Positions 8,035-15,338 of a stretch of 64,000 nucleotides of DNA are shown here, piece after piece; the stretch's first letter is position 1; each line of letters opens with the position of its first letter. The translations under genes and the position numbers were made by a program. The stretch covers positions 1 through 64,000 of the forward strand of contig CACJZT010000003.1 in assembly GCA_902598015.1 (NCBI GenBank), written 5' to 3'. Below the pieces are notes generated by a model that was not told where the DNA came from, did no database searches, and saw only the letters and a list, made by a program, of their open reading frames with translations. The DNA comes from an uncultured Pelagibacteraceae bacterium (lineage in GTDB: Bacteria; Pseudomonadota; Alphaproteobacteria; Pelagibacterales; Pelagibacteraceae).

Positions 8035-9363
8035 TTAGCTCCAAGGAAACGGACTGTTCGATGTCGGATGAAGTTTGCCTTTTTCATATCTATCGAACCT
8101 GAACGGTTTTAGTAATTCACTTTCTTGACCTAAAATTTCTTGTGCAACAAGGTGTCCAACACCTATCATTTTATAACCATGATTTGCATCTGCAATCATG
8201 TAAACATTTTCAAAAAATCTATCGAATATCGGGAATGAATCTGGAGTTAAACAACCCAATCCTCCTGATGGTCCCTTTCTATACAAATGAGATTTACCAA
8301 CAAAACGTTTCTGAATATGTGCAAGTGCTGAAGTCCACATATCAGAAAATTTATCAGTAGTTTGATATTCAGGAGAGTCAATTCCATATGGGTCAATATT
8401 AACTTCATCAAAATGTTTTTGAACAATGTAAGGTGATGTTCCACCTTGAACTCCCAATCCTTCAATATCAGGTTTATAATAAATACCCCATAAGTCTTCT
8501 GTAATTATTTTACCATCTTTGTCAGAATAAAGTGGTGCATCTGTATCAACATGAATTACTGGAGGCGGTTTACCTTCATTAGTTTTTAAATAATCTGCAT
8601 CTACACCCAATACACCTTCTTGTAAAAACCAGTACTTCCACATTTCAACTTCATGCATTTTTCCATTTTTAGCATCTTTTATGTTAGTAGTTTTTGGTAA
8701 CTCCAACATATTCCAAAAATCTCTTACCCATGGTCCTGCTCCAATAACTACCTGATCACAATCAATTGTACCTTTGTCTGTAACCACGCCAGTAATTGCA
8801 TTGCTGTTGCTCCCTCTTTTAAAACCTGTAACCTTTACTCCTTTATGAACGTTTACACCGTTTGAATTTGCTTTTTTCTCTAATGCTTTAATTGAATCTT
8901 TATTAAATGCGTATCCACCTTTCTTTTCATGTAAGACTGATGTAATACCTTTTGCTTGCCAATCACTAAAAATTCCTTGCATATATTTCATGCAATCTTT
9001 TTCACCTTCTATAAATTCTGATTCATATCCGATCGCTTTTTGTTGTTCATAAATACTTGCAACATCTTTATGCATTACTTCTGGAGAAATTTGCATATAG
9101 CCGACAGCATTATATTTAAATGCCTCTGGATCACTTTCCCAAACACTAACTGAATGAGCCATTAATTCTCTCATTGCTGGTTGAAAATAATTATTTCTAA
9201 CAACTCCACATGCAATTCCACTTGCACCTGCAGCAGTGTCTTTTTTTTCTAGGACAACGACATCGTTTGGATTTTTATATTTTTCGGAAAGTTTCCAAGC
9301 AGTACTTAACCCGTGAATTCCTCCACCAATTATTACAACTTTTGCTTTTGTCGGTAACGACAT
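8035..9363 (-). CDS. DAO-family FAD oxidoreductase (sarcosine oxidase beta / SoxB-like)
   Basis: A 442-residue flavoprotein. The dinucleotide-binding motif VVIIGGGIHGLSTAWKL lies at about residues 9-25, then the usual VLEKKDTAAGASG, VVIGAGPWVRDF around 215 and a C-terminal NHGYKMIGVGHLVAQEI that closes the FAD fold. It resembles the beta subunit of tetrameric sarcosine oxidase or single-subunit N-methyl amino acid oxidases. No delta, alpha or gamma subunits are nearby (they accompany the separate soxB at 29898), so it may act alone or with a distant partner. Its place at the head of the GS-like/MgsABC-like operon suggests oxidation of an N-methylated product of that pathway; substrate unproven. 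Confidence 0.78.
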   Translation of the reverse strand: MSLPTKAKVVIIGGGIHGLSTAWKLSEKYKNPNDVVVLEKKDTAAGASGIACGVVRNNYFQPAMRELMAHSVSVWESDPEAFKYNAVGYMQISPEVMHKDVASIYEQQKAIGYESEFIEGEKDCMKYMQGIFSDWQAKGITSVLHEKKGGYAFNKDSIKALEKKANSNGVNVHKGVKVTGFKRGSNSNAITGVVTDKGTIDCDQVVIGAGPWVRDFWNMLELPKTTNIKDAKNGKMHEVEMWKYWFLQEGVLGVDADYLKTNEGKPPPVIHVDTDAPLYSDKDGKIITEDLWGIYYKPDIEGLGVQGGTSPYIVQKHFDEVNIDPYGIDSPEYQTTDKFSDMWTSALAHIQKRFVGKSHLYRKGPSGGLGCLTPDSFPIFDRFFENVYMIADANHGYKMIGVGHLVAQEILGQESELLKPFRFDRYEKGKLHPTSNSPFPWS

Positions 9364-9452
9364 GCTTAAACTTTAATTATTTAGCAAAGGAAAGAATATA
9401 ATAATTTTTATATATAATTTATATAAATTCTAAATATTTATTAGATTTTTAA

Positions 9453-9803
9453 TTAAAAACTCAAATTTTTTAGAGTTTTCAAATATTCGTTAAATTCATT
9501 AACAAAATTCTGTGTGGGTAAAACGTACTTTTTTCTATGGTCATTTCCGGTTTTCTCGAGGTAAAAAAATTCTTTATCACAAGCTTCTTTGATCATGAGT
9601 GCAGATTTGGGTCTAGAGGTTTTGAAAAGTCTAGTCTTAAGTTCTTCGACAGATAAGTTTTCATTTAATTTATAGGAATTCATCACAATCAACATCATGT
9701 GATAATGTGAAGGAGACTTTCTGAAAAAGTAATTACTGGATGTATGGGACAGTTTCATTTGATCTTCCCAAAATTCCAGTAAATCCTTTGATGATTTTGA
9801 CAT
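9453..9803 (-). CDS. small winged-helix (MarR-like) putative transcription regulator
   Basis: A 116-residue protein. The part after residue 30 reads like a winged helix: YHMMLIVMNSYKLN, a possible HTH in LSVEELKTRLFKTSRPKSALM, then CDKEFFYLEKTGNDHRKKYVLP as the wing and an amphipathic C-terminal helix. The pattern is that of compact MarR-type repressors. Its ATG overlaps the tdm stop (TAATG on the minus strand), so it is translated with tdm and is a candidate local regulator of TMAO demethylation. No ligand pocket can be judged from sequence. The fold call is moderate. Confidence 0.6.
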   Translation of the reverse strand: MSKSSKDLLEFWEDQMKLSHTSSNYFFRKSPSHYHMMLIVMNSYKLNENLSVEELKTRLFKTSRPKSALMIKEACDKEFFYLEKTGNDHRKKYVLPTQNFVNEFNEYLKTLKNLSF

Positions 9804-12142
9804 TAAGATTTTACACGTGTTTTTTGAGGATCGTAATGCGGGAAACCAACAATTTTAGCAGGTATTCTTTTTTGATGTCCATCAATTTTACCTACTTCAA
9901 CGTTCATACCTATTTCTGAATGACCTACATCAATTCTGCACAAAGCAATATTTTTATTCAAAGTAGGAGATAGACATCCGCTTGTAACTACGCCAACTTG
10001 GGATCTTCCAATGTGAACGCAATCACCGTGATTAGCTTTTTCTTTGCCTACAAGTTCTAATCCAACTAATTTCTTTTGCGGATTTTCTTTTCTCTTTATT
10101 AATGCTTCTTTACCAATGAAATCTGCTGTTTTTGTTTTTAAAGGAACCGTAAATCCAACACCAGCTTCAAAAGGGTCAACTTGGCCGTCAAATTCATTAC
10201 CAAATAATATTAGTCCAGCTTCAATTCTTAATAAATCTAATGCTCCAAAACCAGCAGGTATTATTCCTTCATCTTTGCCAGCTTCCATAAGCACATCCCA
10301 AACTGCTGGTGCATCTGAAGGGTGACACCATATTTCGTATCCTAACTCGCCTGTGTATCCAGTTCTAGAAACCATTAATGGAATTCCACTAAGTTCTTTT
10401 ACTCTACAGATTGTAAACCTAAACCATTGTAATTCTGAAATAGAAGGTTGTGTTGGTGGAGTAAAAATAAATTTTTCTAAAATTTTTCTACTGTTAGGTC
10501 CTTGTAGAGAAATATTATTTATTTGATCAGTAGAGTTTTTAACTAAAACATTAAATCTTTTCTTTTTTGCTTGTTCTTTTAACCATTCACCTGCGTATTC
10601 ATCACCACATACCCATCTAAATCCATGATCACTCATTTTTAACAATGTTCCATCATCAAACATAGAACCATTTTCATAACACATCGAAGAATAAACAATT
10701 TGTCCAACTGACAATTTTTTAACATTTCTTGTTAAAGTATAGTCCATTAATTCTTCTGCATCCGGACCTAATATTTCAAATTTTCTTAAAGAAGATAAAT
10801 CAATTAAAACTGCTTTTTCTCTACACGCTGTATATTCATTTATTACTCCGTGTTTAGTGTAATCATTGGGCAGCCAATATCCTCTAGCATCAACAAAGTT
10901 TCTTGTTAACTTTGAAGTTCTTTCATGAAATCCTGTATTTTTTGTTAGTTTTAATTCTGAGTCTGGTTTCATTCTAAATGCAAAAGATTTTGTAAATTCT
11001 CTTTTTTTTTCATAAGTTCTAACAAAAATATCTGTAGGGTTCCATGAATTACATGGATCTATATCACTTGGACAGGCTGATGTTCCGCAGGTTAAATCTT
11101 TTAAAGCTCTTAATATTACATAATCTCCAGGTCTAGCAAATGACTCATCAGAAAGTACGGTATTTAAGCCTCCTGCTGAAGTATTAAAAAATAAATTGAT
11201 AGCATGCCATCCCTTTTGTCTATTAACCCCAAAATTTTCCATAGCACCACTTAAGTTATCTGAGCAATTTGGATGCCCAAAATAACCAGCATCTTCGTAA
11301 TACTTCGATGTACAAGCTAGATTAAAAGTATCATGTCTACCAACAGTATCTCTTATTACTTCTACTAAAGGCTCATGGTCTGTATCATAAAATTTTGAAT
11401 ACAATCCTGGTCCTGGAAATGTATTTCCCATAAAGGTCCTGGTTGTTTGCCAGTCTAAACCTTTTTCAATACCTTTACCTAATTTAGCTGTATCAAAAGC
11501 AACAAAATCTGAACATTGTCTACCAGTTGGACAAATTATTTGAATATAATCTCCTTCTTTAACTTCAAAAGAAATCGCTGATTGTTTTGCAATATTTTTT
11601 TCGTCTAGAGGATCAAAAATTGGATCTGGAATTATTCTATGTTCTTTATAGTCAACAATATTATTTCTTTTAATAAATAAAGTTAATTCTGTAGGAGGAT
11701 TTTGTTCATGAACCAACATATCATTACCAGGTGCAGAAAAAATACAATAACATTTATCTTTTGAACTTATTTTAATTTTTTCTCCTGGTGGAGTGTATTT
11801 ATCAAAAAGGATTGAAGATTTAGATTTTGCAATTTTAAGATTTCTTTTTTCTAATTGGCGCAAAGCAATTTTCGAACTTTCTTCATTTCTATTTAAAATT
11901 TTAATTATATCATTTTCTGATTTAGATGATTTTAAATTTAAAATTGATGGATCTGAATTTCCATCAGAATTAAAAACAACTATTTCACAAATTTGATTTC
12001 CTTCATTATTAATAATTTCAATTTCATCATCCGGAAAAACCTGAACTCCTGTTAATCCACCGCCATTAACTACATATCTTTCAACCCCAGGTGGCAAAAC
12101 ATTTAAACCAGGTTCATTTATTCTTAAATTTTCTTCTAACAT
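9803..12142 (-). CDS. tdm: trimethylamine-N-oxide demethylase (DUF1989-GcvT fusion)
   Basis: A 779-residue two-domain protein. Residues about 130-370 form a DUF1989 domain with conserved cysteines in ICPTGRQCSDF (C204, C210), ACTSKYY (C277), HPNCSDN (C293) and LTCGTSACPSD (C352, C357), candidates for the zinc site. From about 405 onward lies a GcvT-type THF-binding domain (NEYTACREKAVLIDLSS, GRTGYTGELGYEIW-like, LDLLRIEAGL). This architecture and length are those of Tdm, the TMAO demethylase of marine methylotrophs and Roseobacter, which cleaves TMAO to dimethylamine and formaldehyde, the latter caught by THF. The first about 120 residues look like an extra DUF1989-related segment. Divergent from the TMAO transporter gene at 12284. 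Confidence 0.87.
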   Translation of the reverse strand: MLEENLRINEPGLNVLPPGVERYVVNGGGLTGVQVFPDDEIEIINNEGNQICEIVVFNSDGNSDPSILNLKSSKSENDIIKILNRNEESSKIALRQLEKRNLKIAKSKSSILFDKYTPPGEKIKISSKDKCYCIFSAPGNDMLVHEQNPPTELTLFIKRNNIVDYKEHRIIPDPIFDPLDEKNIAKQSAISFEVKEGDYIQIICPTGRQCSDFVAFDTAKLGKGIEKGLDWQTTRTFMGNTFPGPGLYSKFYDTDHEPLVEVIRDTVGRHDTFNLACTSKYYEDAGYFGHPNCSDNLSGAMENFGVNRQKGWHAINLFFNTSAGGLNTVLSDESFARPGDYVILRALKDLTCGTSACPSDIDPCNSWNPTDIFVRTYEKKREFTKSFAFRMKPDSELKLTKNTGFHERTSKLTRNFVDARGYWLPNDYTKHGVINEYTACREKAVLIDLSSLRKFEILGPDAEELMDYTLTRNVKKLSVGQIVYSSMCYENGSMFDDGTLLKMSDHGFRWVCGDEYAGEWLKEQAKKKRFNVLVKNSTDQINNISLQGPNSRKILEKFIFTPPTQPSISELQWFRFTICRVKELSGIPLMVSRTGYTGELGYEIWCHPSDAPAVWDVLMEAGKDEGIIPAGFGALDLLRIEAGLILFGNEFDGQVDPFEAGVGFTVPLKTKTADFIGKEALIKRKENPQKKLVGLELVGKEKANHGDCVHIGRSQVGVVTSGCLSPTLNKNIALCRIDVGHSEIGMNVEVGKIDGHQKRIPAKIVGFPHYDPQKTRVKS

Positions 12143-12174
12143 TTTAAATCAATGATTACTTATGTTTAAGAATA

Positions 12175-12188
12175 AATCAGTACTGATT
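12175..12188. promoter_or_regulatory. palindrome in the tdm/tmoX divergent promoter region
   Basis: A perfect 14-bp inverted repeat, AATCAGTACTGATT, lies 33 bp upstream of the tdm start and 34 bp upstream of the probable -35 box of tmoX. It could be an operator for a dimeric regulator, such as the winged-helix protein encoded after tdm. Perfect palindromes of this length are expected by chance several times in AT-rich DNA, so position is the main argument. Confidence 0.35.
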
Positions 12189-12221
12189 AATTGTATATAT
12201 AAATTTTAGTACCAACTTTTG

Positions 12222-12250
12222 TTGACTGTGAGATTAAATTTAAGGATACT
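12222..12250 (+). promoter_or_regulatory. sigma-70-type promoter for tmoX
   Basis: TTGACT (12222-12227) and GATACT (12245-12250) are separated by exactly 17 bp, close to the TTGACA/TATAAT consensus. A strong ribosome site, AGAGGAGAAA (12271-12280), precedes the ATG at 12284. This arrangement would suit a highly expressed periplasmic binding protein. Confidence 0.55.
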
Positions 12251-12283
12251 TACTTACTTAATATATTAAGAGAGGAGAAATAA

Positions 12284-13228
12284 ATGAAGAAAATACTATC
12301 TTTACTCTCAGCTATAGTAATTACTGTAGTAAGCTTTGCAGGAATATCTAACGCTGACAGTAAAAAACCCATAGTGATCCCAACTCATAACTGGTCAAGT
12401 CAAATTGTCATGGCCTATGTTATTGGTGGAATCTTTGAAAGCATGGGTAACAATGTTAAATATGTAAATGCTGACTCTCAAGCGGTTTACGAGTCAATTA
12501 GAATTGGTGATGTAACTATATCTCATGAGGTATGGGAATCTGCTTTTGGTAAGTCATTTACAACAGCTTTAGACAAAGGTGGTTTGTTAGACTGGGGTGA
12601 TCATGAAGCAAGAACTCTTGAGGATATGGGATATCCAAACTGGGTTGTTGAAAAAGGTCTATGTCCAGGTCTACCAGATTGGACAGCTCTAAAAAATCCA
12701 GACTGTGCAAAAAACTTTACAACACCTGACTCTCCAGATGGAAAAGGAAGAATGTTGGAAGGACCACAAACTTGGCATGGTGACTTAATCCCTCAAAGGA
12801 TTGATGCACTAGGCTTAGGTGATTTATGGTGGGTTAAGTTTGCTGGAGGTGCTGATGCACTTTGGGCAGAATTAGCAGCTGCTGAAAAAGAAGGAAGAGG
12901 AACTATAATTTTCAACTGGACACCAAACTTTACTGATGGTGCTGGTTTTACATTTATCGACTTCCCTCCATACACAGCTGGTTGCAGACCAGCAGATGGT
13001 GGTGACGGAAAATGTGGTTCTCCGGATGGTTATTTGAAAAAAGCAGTACACGAAGATTTTCCAAAAACTCATCCAGATGCAGCAGCAGCGTTTAAAAAAT
13101 TGTCATTTTCAACAAGTCAAATTGGTGCAATGGCAGCTTTAGTAGACGTTGACAAAATGACTCACGAAGATGCAGCTAAAAAATGGTTAGCTGATAACGA
13201 GTCAACTTGGAAAGCTTTCCTTAAATAA
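12284..13228 (+). CDS. tmoX: periplasmic binding protein for TMAO / glycine betaine (OpuAC family)
   Basis: A 314-residue protein with a signal peptide (about 1-24, ending ...GISNADSKKP). The mature part is an OpuAC-type quaternary-amine binding protein: IVIPTHNWSSQIVMAYVIGG, HEVWESAFG, NWVVEKGL, GPQTWHGD and FNWTPNF show the tryptophan-rich pocket typical of trimethylammonium ligands. It is divergent from tdm and upstream of matching ATPase and permease genes, so TMAO is the favoured ligand; SAR11 proteins of this family may also bind glycine betaine. It has its own promoter and terminator (13251-13285), in line with high expression relative to the membrane subunits. Confidence 0.82.
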   Translation: MKKILSLLSAIVITVVSFAGISNADSKKPIVIPTHNWSSQIVMAYVIGGIFESMGNNVKYVNADSQAVYESIRIGDVTISHEVWESAFGKSFTTALDKGGLLDWGDHEARTLEDMGYPNWVVEKGLCPGLPDWTALKNPDCAKNFTTPDSPDGKGRMLEGPQTWHGDLIPQRIDALGLGDLWWVKFAGGADALWAELAAAEKEGRGTIIFNWTPNFTDGAGFTFIDFPPYTAGCRPADGGDGKCGSPDGYLKKAVHEDFPKTHPDAAAAFKKLSFSTSQIGAMAALVDVDKMTHEDAAKKWLADNESTWKAFLK

Positions 13229-13250
13229 GGATAAAAGTTAAAAAATTAAG

Positions 13251-13285
13251 ATCTCCCCCAATTCTGTTGGGGGGGATTTTTTTTT
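13251..13285 (+). terminator. terminator after the binding-protein gene
   Basis: Arms 13251-13261 (ATCTCCCCCAA) and 13267-13277 (TTGGGGGGGAT) pair over 11 bp with one G-U, around a 5-nt loop, and are followed by a run of T to 13285. The C/G block stands out against AT-rich surroundings. It separates tmoX from the MORN protein gene. Confidence 0.88.
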
Positions 13286-13310
13286 ATAAAGATTTGTGTA
13301 AAATATATTT

Positions 13311-13688
13311 ATGAGAAAATATCTTTTTTACTTTTTTTTAAGTTTATTAATAAGCTCATCAGTTTTTGCTCGAAGCACCGGATGTAAAGAAGGTAACTGT
13401 GAAAATGGATATGGAAAATGGGTTTATACAGATAAAACTACTTATGAAGGTGAGTGGGTAGGAACAAAAAAAAATGGCCAAGGTATAGAAACATGGCCAA
13501 ACGGATATATCTATAAAGGTGAGTTTAAAAACAGTGTTTGGAGTGGAGTTGGAACTTTAACTTTCCCAGATGGTTCTACTTATGAAGGAGAGTGGGCTAA
13601 TGGTTTTATGAATGGCAAAGGAACATTTACTTGGGCTAATGGCGACCAAAAAGTAGGAATTTGGAAAAACGGTAAATTGCAAGATTAA
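13311..13688 (+). CDS. secreted MORN-repeat protein
   Basis: A 125-residue protein with an N-terminal signal sequence (hydrophobic 4-19, probable cleavage after SSSVFA) followed by at least three MORN repeats: TTYEGEWVGTKKNGQGIETWPNG, YIYKGEFKNSVWSGVGTLTFPDG and STYEGEWANGFMNGKGTF (quoted in parts). MORN repeats form elongated beta structures that bind lipids or proteins. It sits between the binding protein and the transporter subunits, and its stop overlaps the start of the next gene (TAATG), so the two form a pair. No function in transport is known to me. Confidence 0.75.
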   Translation: MRKYLFYFFLSLLISSSVFARSTGCKEGNCENGYGKWVYTDKTTYEGEWVGTKKNGQGIETWPNGYIYKGEFKNSVWSGVGTLTFPDGSTYEGEWANGFMNGKGTFTWANGDQKVGIWKNGKLQD

Positions 13689-14239
13689 TGTCGAACGAAA
13701 CTTCATTTAATAAATTAAAAGGATTACCCGAGAACCTAAAACAATTTATAGGACTAATAGTTTTAACAATAGTCATAATTTCTTCTTTTGCTATTTTAAA
13801 TAATATATTTAGCGAGGGTGATGAATTAGTTAGGAAAATGAAATTGGAAGAAGAGAGAATTGCAAAAGAGAGAAAACTAAGTGCATTAATTTCAAAACTT
13901 CCCTCGGGTATATTAGTAACTTTTGATGGTACTGATCATTATAAATTATCAGATGAATTGTATGAGGGAGTGTGTAATGCCACAAAGCTTATCCCCCAAA
14001 GAGCAATAATGGGTGCAAATTTCTTAAATTTTAGAGCACACGAAATTTATACTATTAACGGCAATAAGATTGATGAAACATTTGTTGAATGGGATGCTGA
14101 AAAAAAGAAATGTTTTGCAGGTTTTACAGTTAGTGGAAATAACGTAGGAGTAGACGAAACAATTAAAGTAAGCGGTGAAGCCTTAAGTTTTTTAAGTACT
14201 GGAATTGATACAAGGGTTTATTTTATTAAAAATTTTTAA
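13688..14239 (+). CDS. membrane-anchored protein of unknown function
   Basis: A 183-residue protein. One transmembrane helix at about residues 20-40 (FIGLIVLTIVIISSFAILNNIF) is followed by a charged, probably coiled-coil segment (DELVRKMKLEEERIAKERKL) and a globular part of about 120 residues with two cysteines (YEGVCNATKL and KKKCFAGF). A cytoplasmic N-terminus and periplasmic remainder are likely. It is coupled to the MORN protein by a one-base overlap. I do not recognise a family; envelope location is the only safe statement. Confidence 0.65.
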   Translation: MSNETSFNKLKGLPENLKQFIGLIVLTIVIISSFAILNNIFSEGDELVRKMKLEEERIAKERKLSALISKLPSGILVTFDGTDHYKLSDELYEGVCNATKLIPQRAIMGANFLNFRAHEIYTINGNKIDETFVEWDAEKKKCFAGFTVSGNNVGVDETIKVSGEALSFLSTGIDTRVYFIKNF

Positions 14240-14303
14240 TGGAAATAAGCTTCAATTATATTGATTTTAATTTAATTAATTTTCGTATACTTTTATAAGA
14301 ATT

Positions 14304-15335
14304 ATGTCTGAAGCAGTAATCAAATGCGAAGCAGTTTATAAAATTTTTGGTGAAAACGCCAAAAAGATGCTTCAAGATTCAAATGGTAATGTTGATGCTA
14401 AAACATTTCAAGAAAATGGTTGTATAGTAGGTGTTAACAATGCCTCTTTTGAAGTGGCAAAAGGAGAGATGCTTGTTGTAATGGGCTTATCTGGATCTGG
14501 TAAGTCAACTTTACTAAGGTGTATATCAAGATTAACAGATGCAACAGGTGGAAAAATTTTCATTGAAGGTCAAGATTTATTAAATTTAAATAATAAAGAG
14601 TTAATTGAGCTTAGAAGAAACAAAATGGGAATGGTTTTCCAAAGCTTTGCTCTTCTTCCACACAAAACCGTTGTAGAAAATATAGCTTTTCCTCTTCAAA
14701 TCAAAGGTATCAAAACTGAGGAGAGCATTAATAAAGCAATGGAGATGGTTAAATTAGTTGGACTTGATGGAAGAGAAAATTATTTTCCAAGAGAACTTTC
14801 AGGTGGACAACAACAAAGAGTGGGTATTGCAAGATCTCTAGCAGTTGAACCTGATATATGGTTTTTAGATGAACCTTTTTCTGCTTTAGATCCTTTAATT
14901 AGAAAAGAAATGCAAGATGAATTTTTAAGACTTCAAGAAAAATTACAAAAAACAATTATGTTTATTACTCATGATTTTGATGAAGCATTAAAACTTGCTG
15001 ATCGAATTGCAATTATGAAAGATGGTATAATTGAACAACTAGATACACCTGCAAATATAGTTCTAAACCCAGCCACGGAATATGTAAGAAAATTTACTGA
15101 AGAAGTGCCTAGAGAAAAAGTTTTATTAATCGAAGATGTAATGGATGAATCTATATCTAATAATTTAGGTGATGTTAAAGTTTCAAAAGATGAAATCATA
15201 GAAAATGTTGCAGAAAAAATATTAACGCAAGAAAAATCTGTAGCTGTTATAGATGAAAATAACAAAACCGTTGGGTCAATCAACCCGACAAAAATAATAA
15301 ATACTGTCTTTGGCGGAAGAAAGAACGGAAAATAA
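14304..15335 (+). CDS. tmoW: ABC transporter ATPase for TMAO / glycine betaine (ProV family)
   Basis: A 343-residue ATPase. Walker A GLSGSGKST (about 68-76), Q-loop MVFQSFALLPH, signature LSGGQQQRVGIARS, Walker B WFLDEPFSALD and the switch histidine in FITHDFDEA are all intact. The C-terminal 65 residues (from about 275) resemble one CBS-type regulatory segment, as in ProV/OpuAA. The N-terminal VYKIFGENAKKML is typical of quaternary-amine importers. The gene is 3 bp upstream of the permease and belongs with the binding protein at 12284. ProV of a betaine porter is the alternative name. Confidence 0.85.
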   Translation: MSEAVIKCEAVYKIFGENAKKMLQDSNGNVDAKTFQENGCIVGVNNASFEVAKGEMLVVMGLSGSGKSTLLRCISRLTDATGGKIFIEGQDLLNLNNKELIELRRNKMGMVFQSFALLPHKTVVENIAFPLQIKGIKTEESINKAMEMVKLVGLDGRENYFPRELSGGQQQRVGIARSLAVEPDIWFLDEPFSALDPLIRKEMQDEFLRLQEKLQKTIMFITHDFDEALKLADRIAIMKDGIIEQLDTPANIVLNPATEYVRKFTEEVPREKVLLIEDVMDESISNNLGDVKVSKDEIIENVAEKILTQEKSVAVIDENNKTVGSINPTKIINTVFGGRKNGK

Positions 15336-15338
15336 ATT

